Notes under the pieces: model-generated
Told to the model about the DNA's origin: nothing
Seen by the model: only the letters and a program-made list of their open reading frames with translations
The model's database searches: none
NCBI RefSeq assembly: GCF_000695255.1
Contig: NZ_JMIB01000027.1
Span: 124,001 to 188,000, forward strand
Source: Photobacterium galatheae
GTDB lineage: Bacteria; Pseudomonadota; Gammaproteobacteria; Enterobacterales; Vibrionaceae
Direction: 5' to 3'
DNA length: 64,000 nucleotides
Program-made: the position numbers and the translations under genes
Shown here: positions 7,215 through 15,452 of the stretch, one piece after another
How positions within the stretch are numbered: position 1 is the first letter of the stretch
How the letters are laid out: every line of letters starts with the position of its first letter

Positions 7215-9200
7215 ATGAAGACATATCCTAAATGTGCGCTGGCTCTTATGCTCGCAGCATTGTTTTTATCCGGCTGTGAAAACGGCAATAATATTCACGA
7301 CACGAGTGAACCCGCGCCACCTGTAGACCCAACCCCTGTCGATCCGCCGCCAGTCACACCGCCAGAAGAAACAGTGCTGGTGGAATCGGTTTCTTTTTCG
7401 GGTCAGTTTGCACCGCATGCAACAGTAGCCATAAATTTCCAGTGCACCGGCTGCGACATGAAGGCCACAAAATTCTCATGGAAAGTCACCAAGCGCTCAG
7501 ACCCGACCTACCTCAGATCGTCGATGCAGAAAACACTCGACATTCTGGAAGAAGAAGCGAACGCTCAAATCACCTTCACGATTTCGCCTGTTGATCTGGA
7601 TGGCAACCTGCAGAAAGACGTGGTGAAAATGTTTGATCTTGAGAAAGGCGAAGGCTTTGACCATGCAGAATTCTTCCATTTTGGAAAAGATGGCTACGTG
7701 ATTCGACTCAATGACAACATCTTCATGTCTTCCCAGAACGCAGAAACCATGTCGCCCAAGCGGGTTTACCTGCTCAACAAAGATGATTCAGGCACAAAAG
7801 ATTTTGCCATTGGAATGCCTTCATTGCGTGAACCTAGCGGTTCTTTCCTTCGAAAAGAACTGTACGAGTTCCCAAATCAACGCTGGGGAATTGCAATCAA
7901 CGTCAACGGTGAATCTCAGGAGCTGACTGATTTTGAGGGCGACGACTATGTGCTGGATTGTGGTGACGAATACTTCACCTACAAAGGCACAAAAGTTTCC
8001 CGTTATGACAGCGCAAACCTCAGTGTCGCGACAAACACTTATGAAGCGGGCGCACTCACGGATGTAAAAGCGTATTGCGGTCATGGTGTCGTGTTTGAAA
8101 AATCAGACAACAAAGCGGTTTATTTCCCGAAAAAAGGCGATTCAAGACCAGAAACATCCATTGAGATCTTCGACATGGTGCCAGAGACCTTTTTCACAAA
8201 TCAAGCATTCAGCGGATACCTGACCTCGAAAGGTGAGCTAAAACTGCTCGGTCAGGATCTGCCGCCATTAGCTTTCTCTAAACATGGTATTCGAAAGGTC
8301 TACAACAACATTTCAGCCACAGAGATAACCCTCGAATTTGAAGACGGCACGTTTTACCGCGTCGGCGACTTCGGAGCCAAATTCCTTGAGGTTGTTCCGG
8401 CTGGCACATCAACAACAGTGCTCGGCGTGAATGCTCAGACACCGCGCGCCCCGGCAGATCTGAACCTTGTGGACTTCTTATACCTGAGTAATGGCAATAT
8501 ACTGACTTCCGGCGAAAGTGCAGAAGGTCGTTTCTATGAGCCAATGACCAACAAGTCATGTGCCGATTGGTTGAACGAAGCCGCAAATGATGGGACATTG
8601 AAGGGCGTTGATTTGACTGCGGCAGCAGGCAATAGCGCACAGCTCATGATGGCAACGGACAAAAATGGCTATCTCTACGCTTGTCATCCAGATAAAGCCT
8701 CAGTCAACATTGATGACAAGATGACGGAACAATCAATCAGCACCAGTTACACGCAAATGAAGCATTCGAAAGGCACCAATGAGGTCTACCTTCTGGATCA
8801 AAACAATAACACGCTGATGGCTTACACAGTTTCGGTAGATGCACTTGGTAAGCCGGCTTTTACGGAATATCCGCTCGACAATATTGATAACAGCGTTGAC
8901 ATGCTTGGCTTTGGGGAAGCGAATCAGGGCTCGAACCTCAACGTCATCCGGGCTGATGGCACCCAAATTATTTTAGGCCCAATCGCGGAGAAGACAGGGG
9001 ACAAATCCATTGTATTTCGTGGATACGAAGCCTGGAATCACCTCAATACCTTGTGTTCAAATTCTCAATGCACATCCATTCACAGTAATGGGGCTGGGGA
9101 TGTGGGCATTGCAGTCATCAACAACGCAAACTCAGTGATTCGATACACGTATGAGGGCATACTCAAAGCAAAAGAAGAGACAACAACTTCCCCTCAGTGA
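7215..9200 (+). CDS. Large lipoprotein of unknown function, 661 aa
   Basis: The N-terminus is a lipoprotein signal with lipobox L-S-G-C21. A proline-rich linker (residues 33-50, PVDPTPVDPPPVTPP) separates the lipid anchor from a beta-rich body of about 600 residues. The body starts with an Ig/PKD-like strand pattern (VSFSGQFAPHATVAINFQC) and a CTGC pair, and may include propeller-like repeats later, though I cannot show this. No enzyme motif is visible. The residue after the lipid cysteine is E, not D, so outer-membrane sorting is expected. The gene has no clear Shine-Dalgarno and ends in a strong terminator, so it is probably transcribed alone or with tilS. Confidence 0.7.
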   Translation: MKTYPKCALALMLAALFLSGCENGNNIHDTSEPAPPVDPTPVDPPPVTPPEETVLVESVSFSGQFAPHATVAINFQCTGCDMKATKFSWKVTKRSDPTYLRSSMQKTLDILEEEANAQITFTISPVDLDGNLQKDVVKMFDLEKGEGFDHAEFFHFGKDGYVIRLNDNIFMSSQNAETMSPKRVYLLNKDDSGTKDFAIGMPSLREPSGSFLRKELYEFPNQRWGIAINVNGESQELTDFEGDDYVLDCGDEYFTYKGTKVSRYDSANLSVATNTYEAGALTDVKAYCGHGVVFEKSDNKAVYFPKKGDSRPETSIEIFDMVPETFFTNQAFSGYLTSKGELKLLGQDLPPLAFSKHGIRKVYNNISATEITLEFEDGTFYRVGDFGAKFLEVVPAGTSTTVLGVNAQTPRAPADLNLVDFLYLSNGNILTSGESAEGRFYEPMTNKSCADWLNEAANDGTLKGVDLTAAAGNSAQLMMATDKNGYLYACHPDKASVNIDDKMTEQSISTSYTQMKHSKGTNEVYLLDQNNNTLMAYTVSVDALGKPAFTEYPLDNIDNSVDMLGFGEANQGSNLNVIRADGTQIILGPIAEKTGDKSIVFRGYEAWNHLNTLCSNSQCTSIHSNGAGDVGIAVINNANSVIRYTYEGILKAKEETTTSPQ

Positions 9201-9227
9201 CAAAACGCTCACATCAAACGTCAATTC

Positions 9228-9255
9228 AAAAGCGAACAATACGGTTCGCTTTTTT
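9228..9255 (+). terminator. Rho-independent terminator after the lipoprotein gene
   Basis: GCGAAC (9232-9237) pairs with GTTCGC (9244-9249) around a six-base loop, with A-run before and six T after (9250-9255). It sits 27 bases past the stop codon. Confidence 0.85.
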
Positions 9256-9612
9256 AATGCCCATCAACATCTGCCAGAACAGAATAAAAACGGCTTCACT
9301 TCAATTTATCTGCCTTTCAATGCTCCCATTCATTGATCGATACATACCATTTACACCCTGTGATACGAGATGAAAATTTCATGATTGTTGTCAAATTATC
9401 TTTGGAAAAATCTTTTAAGAAAATTCTTTTCTAAAATAACATCAGCGTCCCTCGAACGATAATAATATTCATATCAAAAAATAAGAAAAAAGCACGAAAT
9501 ATCCTCAATATTTCAATTAATTAAACATCAAAACCGGGCGTGAGTTGCGTGACAATATAAAAACTCATATGTCATACTTTTTCCAAATGTCACCAATTTA
9601 CGAGAACTCACT
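9256..9612. other. A+T-rich intergenic region upstream of the DUF262 pair
   Basis: About 350 bases with no credible gene. The sequence is A+T-rich with long A runs at 9475-9495. The 70 bases before the DUF262 gene contain TTGCGT (9545-9550) followed by TATGTC at suitable spacing, a weak promoter candidate. I see no repeat or RNA structure that stands out. Confidence 0.35.
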
Positions 9613-10857
9613 GTGCAATACGTTAAAGCTGATGAGAGTGTTCGAAACCTTGTAGAAAATTACAGGGGCGGAGAACTCATCCTGTCACCCAGCTTTCAGC
9701 GAGGTTATGTTTGGTCTGCGAAGCAGGCAACGAAGCTGATTGAAAGTATCCTCATGTCTATTCCCATTCCGTCTATATACCTGTATGAAATTTTGGATAA
9801 TTCAGACAAAACAGTGCGTGAAGTGATTGATGGAAAGCAAAGACTCACCAGCATCATCTATTTCGTTTTAGATAAGTCGCCCTGGCAGGGTGGAAAAAAA
9901 TTCCGCCTTCAGTCTAAATACCCAGAGCTCAACGGAAAAACGTTTGCAACACTGACTGTTGAACAGAAGAAAAAAATCTATGGCACCAAACTCAGGACGA
10001 TCGAAATCCCGTCAAGTATTGATCCTAAAATGAAGTACACACTTTTTGAACGCGTGAATGTGGGCTCTGTCGCCCTGAATGCCCAGGAGATACGAAACTG
10101 TATCAGCAGAGGGGCTCTGAATGATTGGTTAAATGCAACGGCAGCGTCCCTGATCTGCACCCGACTGATGGGCGACATCGGTAAGAATACACGAATGGAA
10201 CGCCAAGACGCGCTGCTTCGGATGTGTTGCCTGTATTCAGAGTGGAACGGGCAGGGCGATCTACCCGATATGAGCAAGTCACGCTTAGATAAATTTATGC
10301 GTAAACATGCGGGTCTGACAGAAAAAGACATGGAGCCCATGTTTAAATCAGTGACAACGTCACTCAAGAGAGCTTTAACCATCTTTGGCGACGATGCTTT
10401 TAAAACGCATCTGGGCTTTGATGCACGCGCCCTTGTTTCAACCTGTGTCTGGCTCATGCTGCAAAATGATCTCGTAACACATAACGGATTGGCGGATCGA
10501 CTCAAAGAAGGTTTCGAACTTTCTAAATCTGACCCTGACTTCAGATCAGCCTCAACCAGAGTGAAAGCTTCTGCCATCTTCAGTTATCTGAGCGCATGCC
10601 TCAACGAACAAGCGGTGCGACTTGATCCGGTTCGGCGCTTTTCAAGAGCATTTGCACAGAAGCTTTTCTTTGAAAGCCAGGACAAATCATGCGCCATTTG
10701 TTCAAACCAAATCCACAGTTTTGATGATTGCGATGTGGATCATCGTATCCCCTGGGCACTGGGCGGAAGAACACATGCTGATAATGCACAATTAACCCAC
10801 GGCAGATGCAACCGGCAAAAAGGAATAAGGGTAGGTTTCAATGGCTCATCTTTGTGA
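9613..10857 (+). CDS. DUF262 protein with C-terminal HNH endonuclease domain
   Basis: The N-terminal domain is DUF262 (ParB/sulfiredoxin-like): PSFQRGYVW at 26-34 and the NTPase motif DGKQR at 73-77. This is the module found in GmrS/GmrSD and in the phosphorothioate-dependent defence nuclease SspE. The C-terminal domain is a zinc-type HNH: C360-x2-C363, D376-H377, N391 and H396/C399 with CNRQKG. The order DUF262 then nuclease matches type IV-like restriction enzymes that use nucleotide hydrolysis to gate cutting. A GTG start at 9613 is used. It overlaps the next DUF262 gene by 17 bp, so the pair is translationally coupled. Anti-phage role is inferred from family and context. Confidence 0.85.
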   Translation: MQYVKADESVRNLVENYRGGELILSPSFQRGYVWSAKQATKLIESILMSIPIPSIYLYEILDNSDKTVREVIDGKQRLTSIIYFVLDKSPWQGGKKFRLQSKYPELNGKTFATLTVEQKKKIYGTKLRTIEIPSSIDPKMKYTLFERVNVGSVALNAQEIRNCISRGALNDWLNATAASLICTRLMGDIGKNTRMERQDALLRMCCLYSEWNGQGDLPDMSKSRLDKFMRKHAGLTEKDMEPMFKSVTTSLKRALTIFGDDAFKTHLGFDARALVSTCVWLMLQNDLVTHNGLADRLKEGFELSKSDPDFRSASTRVKASAIFSYLSACLNEQAVRLDPVRRFSRAFAQKLFFESQDKSCAICSNQIHSFDDCDVDHRIPWALGGRTHADNAQLTHGRCNRQKGIRVGFNGSSL

Positions 10858-11884
10858 TTTGAATATTGGCTTTGAGGCATCTGATGAAGCGGTCTCGTCT
10901 TTGATTCACCGTTATGACGAGGGGGATCTTGTGATTGATGTCGATTGTCAGCGGGGTGACGTCTGGGATACCAAAAGGGCATCGAAGCTCATTGAAAGCG
11001 TTTGCCTCGGTCTTCCTTTACCCATTTTTTACACGTATGAATGCGAAAATTACTCTGAACTCATTGATGGAAAGCAGCGCTTTTTATCATTTCTGAAGTT
11101 TGTGAATAACGAATATAAGCTGAAGAATCTCAAGACGCTGAAGCAGCTCAATGGCAAGTATTTCAGAGATTTAAAGCCATCAGAACAACGACAGATCAAA
11201 AACCATAAACTGCATGTATACAGTACACATGCCGATTCAGACGAAGCAAAGTATGAAATTTTCGAAAGACTCAACACTGGCGGTACAACGCTGAAGTCTC
11301 AGGAAATCATTCTTGGCCTGAACGAGGGCGCTGTTTCAGCGTTTGCGAAATCAGTCTCGCAGAAAATGATTGAGAGCAAAGTCGAGAGGGCATCTTCGAA
11401 CAAACACAAACAACTCGATTCCAAAGTGCTGCAGTTAATGTTCTTCGCGGACAATGAGCTGGACTCCACAGTCGCCACGTCACATAAGAAAATTCTTCAT
11501 GAAGTACTCAACTCACCAACATACGAAGAGAAGCTCACAAGTGAGTATGTTGACGAAGCGGCGAGAATGCTTTCACTCACCAAAGAGTCCAGCTACAGAA
11601 TGAGCAAGCGCCTCTGGCCAGAAAGACCGAATCCCAAAGAAAACCACTCCTTCAGAGAAGTTCTGACCCATGTCTTTTCAAAGGTCAGCGTTTTGGGTAC
11701 GGCTTTAGACAGTGACGCTTGGCGACACATTGCGAAGCCGATAGAGAACCGGTTCGTCCAACTCATCCAGGAAAATGAAGAAAATTACTTCGCGTTTACG
11801 AACAGCACAGGCAGCCGGCCTGCACGAAGAATAAAAGCCAGCATCTCTGAAGAACTTTTAAAAACGATGGATGAAATCGTTTAG
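10841..11884 (+). CDS. DUF262 protein without nuclease domain, partner of the preceding gene
   Basis: This 347-residue protein has a second DUF262 domain: the fold motif is present as CQRGDVW (36-42, cysteine replacing the usual aromatic before QR) and DGKQR at 76-80, followed by ERLNTGG, a typical DUF262 block. No HNH or other nuclease motif follows; the C-terminal half is helical and of unknown fold. Its start lies inside the end of the upstream gene, so the two products are probably made in fixed ratio and may form one complex, one subunit cutting and the other sensing or regulating. A paired arrangement with two different DUF262 proteins is not one I can match to a named system. Confidence 0.8.
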   Translation: MAHLCDLNIGFEASDEAVSSLIHRYDEGDLVIDVDCQRGDVWDTKRASKLIESVCLGLPLPIFYTYECENYSELIDGKQRFLSFLKFVNNEYKLKNLKTLKQLNGKYFRDLKPSEQRQIKNHKLHVYSTHADSDEAKYEIFERLNTGGTTLKSQEIILGLNEGAVSAFAKSVSQKMIESKVERASSNKHKQLDSKVLQLMFFADNELDSTVATSHKKILHEVLNSPTYEEKLTSEYVDEAARMLSLTKESSYRMSKRLWPERPNPKENHSFREVLTHVFSKVSVLGTALDSDAWRHIAKPIENRFVQLIQENEENYFAFTNSTGSRPARRIKASISEELLKTMDEIV

Positions 11885-11925
11885 GTTGAGAAATCCATTA
11901 CCATTCCTGTGAGCGCAGCAATCAT

Positions 11926-11959
11926 CAGACAAAGTACACGCATGGATGCACTTTGTCTG
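11926..11959 (+). terminator. Hairpin after the DUF262 pair
   Basis: CAGACAAAGT (11926-11935) pairs perfectly with ACTTTGTCTG (11950-11959); the loop contains GCAT/ATGC that can extend the stem. There is no T-run after it, so it may be a weak or factor-assisted terminator, or an RNA-stabilising structure. Confidence 0.5.
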
Positions 11960-12005
11960 TCACTGACTACGGAATCATCGTATTCAACATAAATTTAACA
12001 TAAAG

Positions 12006-12081
12006 TATATAATTACTATCTCACCATCGTGACCCATTCTTGCTTCGCAGAATCACTCACGATGGTGACATTAATTATATA
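12006..12081. repeat. Nested perfect inverted repeat, 76 bp
   Basis: Three sets of arms are nested: TATATAATTA (12006-12015) with TAATTATATA (12072-12081); TCACCATCGTGA (12021-12032) with TCACGATGGTGA (12057-12068); and an inner ATTCT/AGAAT pair around TGCTTCGC. Total paired length is about 27 bp with short unpaired joints. It lies between the DUF262 pair and the microprotein array and is not followed by a T-run. It could be a recombination site, an operator or a structured RNA. Confidence 0.75.
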
Positions 12082-12285
12082 AAATCAATAACTTAATTCA
12101 CATAATCTATATTATGTTAAATGTGTAATCTGGTTAATCATGGGTTGGTTATGGCGCGATCAATCATCCTTCCATCTTTGCTTCCTCTCCGGTCAAGTTA
12201 TTGTGTTCAGCCTCTCCTTCTATGAAACGTTTAATTCATTGCTATCAGATGATGTTCATAAACAATTGAATGACTATCGGTTCAC

Positions 12286-12302
12286 ATGCATAATTACTGC
12301 AT
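12286..12302 (+). promoter_or_regulatory. Conserved palindrome in upstream region of microprotein 1
   Basis: ATGCA-TAATTAC-TGCAT, a 5-7-5 inverted repeat about 35 bp before the start codon. The same block recurs upstream of copies 2, 4, 5 and 7, always at about the same distance, and so marks the head of each transcription unit. It is a candidate operator overlapping the promoter. Confidence 0.55.
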
Positions 12303-12336
12303 TCATTAAAAACACAACTTTTGGACGAACATTTCA

Positions 12337-12564
12337 ATGAAAGATCCAGCAAAAACAGCCCGCATAATCAAAGGAATACTCAATCTTGTTGGTTTCATTC
12401 TGGTTACTTCCATGCTTGGTTTCGGAACATACGATTTCATGATGAGTCGATACTGCGCTAATGCTCACGGCATCACCACAGGAAAGAACGATAGCTGGAT
12501 GATTGAAGTCTGTAAAGAATCATACTGGGATAACCGATATGGCGGTCGTGACGGGTGGGAATAA
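12337..12564 (+). CDS. Membrane microprotein, array copy 1
   Basis: 75 residues: a short basic N-terminus, one membrane helix (about 12-32), then a 40-residue tail with C40 and C59, which fits an inner-membrane protein with a periplasmic, probably disulfide-bonded tail. The tail ends WDNRYGGRDGWE. Between HGI and SWMI it carries the GKND version of the variable segment. Its N-terminus (KDPAKTARIIKG) is the most divergent of the eight, suggesting the oldest copy. It stands alone behind its own copy of the conserved upstream block and is followed by a shortened long spacer. No known family is recognised; role could be immunity, exclusion or signalling. Confidence 0.8.
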   Translation: MKDPAKTARIIKGILNLVGFILVTSMLGFGTYDFMMSRYCANAHGITTGKNDSWMIEVCKESYWDNRYGGRDGWE

Positions 12565-12922
12565 CACTTACATAGGCCTTTGAACATCTCCATCAAGCAG
12601 TTCAGCGTTTGATGCTGATTTGATGCCAACAATGCTCAAGCGGCGGCCCTTGCCTCACCGCTTTGAGCATTGTCATAACAACAGTTTAATACTGAATCTA
12701 CCCTCACTTATTTCAACATCGCGACACCCCCGATATCCACTGAGATAATGAAGTTTGTCGAACTTCAAATGAATCAACGCACCATTGCTCAATCCCACTG
12801 CCCTTCTGTAATACATCCGTTTCATGATTGACTGGTGTTGTTGAATAAACAATTGAATGAATATTGTGTTGTATGCATAATTACTGCATTCATTAAGACA
12901 CAACGTTAGGACGAACGATTCA
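12565..12922 (+). repeat. Long spacer, short variant (between copies 1 and 2)
   Basis: Contains the terminator-like hairpin AATGCTCAAGCGG (12631-12643) with CCGCTTTGAGCATT (12658-12671), and then the shared upstream block leading into copy 2. It lacks the middle part with three hairpins that the other long spacers carry. No credible gene is seen on either strand. Confidence 0.7.
12873..12889 (+). promoter_or_regulatory. Conserved palindrome upstream of microprotein 2
   Basis: Second copy of ATGCA-TAATTAC-TGCAT, 34 bp before the start at 12923, within a near-identical block that includes AAACAATTGAATGA about 25 bp further upstream. Likely promoter/operator for copies 2 and 3. Confidence 0.55.
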
Positions 12923-13144
12923 ATGTCACCAGAAACAGCTCGCAAAATCAAAATAATCATCGGACTGGTCGGTTTTATTCTGGTTTCCTGTATGCTTGCT
13001 TTCACAGCATACGACTTCATGATGAGCCGATACTGTGCTAATGCACATGGCATCAACACGAGGCCGGATAGTAGTTGGATGATTAAAGTCTGCAAGGACC
13101 ACTACTGGAGCAACCAATTTGGTGGCCGTGACGGGTGGGAATAA
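12923..13144 (+). CDS. Membrane microprotein, array copy 2
   Basis: 73 residues, starting MSPETARKIKIIIG. The membrane helix contains an extra cysteine (VSCMLAF) not found in the other copies. The tail has the RPDS version of the variable segment and the matching ending WSNQFGGRDGWE, shared only with copy 6. The start is fixed by the upstream sequence GGACGAAC: in copies 4, 5 and 7 the same place reads ATG, but here it is ACG, so the ATG after ATTCA is the common start. It is followed by a 64-bp short spacer and copy 3, so the two are probably cotranscribed. Confidence 0.8.
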   Translation: MSPETARKIKIIIGLVGFILVSCMLAFTAYDFMMSRYCANAHGINTRPDSSWMIKVCKDHYWSNQFGGRDGWE

Positions 13145-13208
13145 CCAGACCCGGTAAAACATTCCATGCATACGTACATCAAGACAAAACTCTAAGACGA
13201 ACTATTCA
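13145..13208 (+). repeat. Short spacer 1 (64 bp)
   Basis: Begins CCAGACCCGGTAAAACATTC and ends just before the start of copy 3. Near-identical 64-bp copies lie at 15161-15224 and 16339-16402, each joining two microprotein genes. It holds a GCATACGTAC segment but no strong terminator. Confidence 0.85.
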
Positions 13209-13436
13209 ATGGCAAATCCATCAGAAACAGCTCGCAAAATTAACATGGTCATCGGCCTGGTAACTTTCATTCTGGTCACCGCAGGGTTTTCTTTCGCAAC
13301 ATTCGACTTCATGATGGGGACATTCTGCGATAATGCTCACGGAATCAATACTGAGTACGTTGGTGGCTGGATGATTGAAGTTTGCAAAGACCACTACTGG
13401 GATAACCGATACGGCGGCCGTAACGGGTGGGAATAA
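13209..13436 (+). CDS. Membrane microprotein, array copy 3
   Basis: 75 residues, MANPSETARKINMVIG. It carries the EYVG version of the variable segment (HGINTEYVGGWMI) shared in type with copy 4. Two substitutions make it distinct: GTFCDN instead of GRYCDN before the first cysteine, and GGRNGWE instead of GGRDGWE at the end. It is the second gene of the copy 2-3 pair and is followed by the first full-length long spacer. Its first 20 residues match copy 8 closely, which suggests exchange between array members. Confidence 0.8.
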   Translation: MANPSETARKINMVIGLVTFILVTAGFSFATFDFMMGTFCDNAHGINTEYVGGWMIEVCKDHYWDNRYGGRNGWE

Positions 13437-14051
13437 CACTTACTCAGGTCTTCGAACATCTCCATCAAGCTCTTGTTCAATGGTATGTCGCGCATCAATT
13501 CCATCTCAATCTCAGTATTTTCTGATGCGCGCCAGACACTCTTTGCGAGCACAAAGAGTGCCCAGAAATGCTTTTTCTTTCTCTGGTTCTGGCCGGGTCG
13601 GTTATAGGCGCTCCCTGCGCCGACAACCTAAAAATTCATCCATGAATTTTTCCCTGTGATTGTGGATGAATTGAATTCTCGACTGTGATTAAACAGTTTC
13701 GTTTAAAACAACCGGTCAGCAAGGAAACGAAACTGACAGACTGCATTCGAACTCATTCATACCAAAAATACTCAGGCGGTGGCCTTTGCCTCACCGCTTT
13801 GAGCATTGTCATAACAACAGTTTTAACCTTGGGCTTACCTTCAACATCGCGACCCCCCCGATACCTACTGAGGTGATGAAGTCTGTCGAACTTCAAATGA
13901 ATCAACGCACCATTGCTCAATCCCACTGCCCTTCTGTAATACATCTGTTTCATGATTGACTGGTGTTGTTGAATAAACAATTGAATGAATATAGCGTTGT
14001 ATGCATAATTACTGCATTTATTAAAGACACAGCTCTAGGATGAACAATTCA
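13437..14051 (+). repeat. Long spacer, full variant A (between copies 3 and 4)
   Basis: Holds four structures also found in the spacers at 14280 and 15453: an inverted repeat TGTCGCGCATCA/TGATGCGCG, a perfect 9-bp hairpin CACTCTTTG/CAAAGAGTG (13537-13560), a 10-bp palindrome AAAAATTCAT/ATGAATTTTT (13630-13651), and the terminator-like hairpin at 13768-13806. Short plus-strand frames here change frame between copies (a T-run length difference), so they are not coding. Confidence 0.8.
14001..14017 (+). promoter_or_regulatory. Conserved palindrome upstream of microprotein 4
   Basis: Third copy of ATGCA-TAATTAC-TGCAT, 35 bp before the preferred start at 14052. Confidence 0.55.
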
Positions 14052-14279
14052 ATGGCAAATCCATCAGAAACAGCTCGAAAAATCAAATTTATCATCAATC
14101 TAGTAACTTTCATTCTAGCTACCACTCTACTTGCATACACGGCTTACGACTTCATGATGGGGCGATTCTGTGATAATGCTCACGGAATCAACACAAAGTA
14201 CGTTGGTGGCTGGATGATTGAAGTCTGTAAAGAATCATACTGGGATAACCGATACGGCGGTCGGGACGGCTGGGAATAA
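14052..14279 (+). CDS. Membrane microprotein, array copy 4
   Basis: 75 residues from the start at 14052. An in-frame ATG at 14040 would add MNNS but it lies inside the GGATGAAC block that reads ACG in copies 1-3, so it is not favoured. The tail has the KYVG version of the variable segment and the ending CKESYWDNRYGGRDGWE. The helix reads FILATTLLAYTAYDFMM. This copy stands alone, with a full long spacer on each side, unlike the paired copies. If exchange formed this gene, the N-part resembles copies 6 and 7 (RKIKFIINLVTF) and the tail resembles copies 1 and 5. Confidence 0.8.
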   Translation: MANPSETARKIKFIINLVTFILATTLLAYTAYDFMMGRFCDNAHGINTKYVGGWMIEVCKESYWDNRYGGRDGWE

Positions 14280-14938
14280 CACTTACATAGGTCTTCGAAC
14301 ACCTCCATCAAGCAGTTCATCGGTTGCAATTTATGTCTTGCTCAATGGTATGTCGCGCATCAATTCCGTCTCAATCTCAATATTTTCTGATGCGCGCCAG
14401 ACACTCTTTGCGAGCACAAAGAGTGCCCAGAAATGCTTTTCTTTCTCTGGTGCTGGCCGGGCCGGTTATAGGCGCTCCCTGCGCCGACAACCTAAAAATT
14501 CATCCATGAATTTTTCCCTGGGGTTGTGGATGAATTGAATTCTCGACTGTGATTAAACAGTTTCGTTTAAAATAACCGGTCAGATCGGAGCATCTCAAGA
14601 AAACGAAACGAACAGACTGCATTCGAACTCATTCATACCCAAAATACTCAAGCGGCGGCCCTCGCCTCACCGCTTTGAGCATTGTCATCACAACAGGTTA
14701 ACACTGAATCTACCCTCACTTATTTCAACATCACGGCACTATCGATACCTACTGAAATGATGATGAAGTCTGTCGAACTTCAAATGAATCAACGCACCAT
14801 TGCTCAATCCCACTACCCTTCTGCGATTTATCTGTTTCATGGATGACTGGTGTTGTTGAATAAACAATTGAATGAGTATTGTGTTGTATGCATAATTACT
14901 GCATTTATTAAAGACACAACTTTAGGATGATCGATTCA
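14280..14938 (+). repeat. Long spacer, full variant B (between copies 4 and 5)
   Basis: Same order of structures as variant A: 9-bp hairpin at 14402-14425, palindrome at 14494-14515, terminator-like hairpin at 14644-14682, then the shared upstream block. One base fewer in a T-run relative to variant A shifts every short frame through it. Confidence 0.8.
14888..14904 (+). promoter_or_regulatory. Conserved palindrome upstream of microprotein 5
   Basis: Fourth copy of ATGCA-TAATTAC-TGCAT, 35 bp before the preferred start at 14939. Confidence 0.55.
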
Positions 14939-15160
14939 ATGTCAGCAGCAACAGGTCGCAAAATCAAAAGATTACTTAATCTTATTGGCTTCATTCTGAT
15001 TCCCACTCTACTTGCTTTATCAACATTCGACTTCATGATGGGTCGATACTGCGATAATGCTCATGGCATCACCACGGGAAAAAACGATAGTTGGATGATT
15101 AAAGTCTGCAAAGAATCATACTGGGATAACCGATACGGCGGCCGTGACGGGTGGGAATAA
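14939..15160 (+). CDS. Membrane microprotein, array copy 5
   Basis: 73 residues from 14939 (MSAATGRKIKRLLNLIG); the upstream in-frame ATG at 14927 is disfavoured by comparison with copies 1-3. The N-terminus and helix (FILIPTLLALSTFDFMM, with a proline in the helix) differ most from the group after copy 1. The tail is the GKND type with WMIKVCKESYWDN. It is the first gene of a pair with copy 6, joined by the 64-bp spacer. Confidence 0.8.
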   Translation: MSAATGRKIKRLLNLIGFILIPTLLALSTFDFMMGRYCDNAHGITTGKNDSWMIKVCKESYWDNRYGGRDGWE

Positions 15161-15224
15161 CCAGACCCGGTAAAACATTCCATGCATACGTACATCAAGA
15201 CAAAACTCTAAGACGAACTATTCA
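15161..15224 (+). repeat. Short spacer 2 (64 bp)
   Basis: Second copy of the 64-bp spacer, starting CCAGACCCGG, between copies 5 and 6. By eye it is identical to the copy at 13145, showing recent duplication or gene conversion. Confidence 0.85.
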
Positions 15225-15452
15225 ATGGCAAATCCATCAGAAACAGCTCGAAAAATCAAATTTATCATCAACCTAGTAACTTTCATTGTGGTTACCACTG
15301 GATTTACTTTCGCAACATTCGACTTCATGATGGGCCGATACTGCGATAATGCTCACGGCATCAACACGAGACCGGATAGTAGTTGGATGATTAAAGTCTG
15401 CAAGAACCACTACTGGAGCAACCAATTTGGCGGTCGGGACGGCTGGGAATAA
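15225..15452 (+). CDS. Membrane microprotein, array copy 6
   Basis: 75 residues. From the start to TFDFM (about residue 35) it is identical to copy 7, while its tail (HGINTRPDSSWMI and WSNQFGGRDGWE) is the type of copy 2. The switch within one gene is clear evidence of mosaic structure. It has KNHYW where copy 2 has KDHYW. It is the second gene of the copy 5-6 pair and is followed by a full long spacer. Confidence 0.8.
   Translation: MANPSETARKIKFIINLVTFIVVTTGFTFATFDFMMGRYCDNAHGINTRPDSSWMIKVCKNHYWSNQFGGRDGWE

Noticed and set aside
12140..12340. Frame of 66 codons before microprotein 1
   Set aside because: It covers the conserved promoter block, overlaps the next start by 4 bp by chance and has no equivalent before the other array units.
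12673..13095. Minus-strand frame of 140 codons over copy 2, and a related one at 13753-13980
   Set aside because: Part of it is antisense to a conserved microprotein gene and part is in the repeated spacer; other spacer copies do not keep the frame open.
13375..13659. Plus-strand frames in the long spacers (repeated Arg/Ser-rich peptide, also at 14218-14538 and 15497-15703)
   Set aside because: The three copies differ in frame because of T-run length differences, contain no ribosome-binding sites and follow RNA stems; the conservation is of DNA, not protein.
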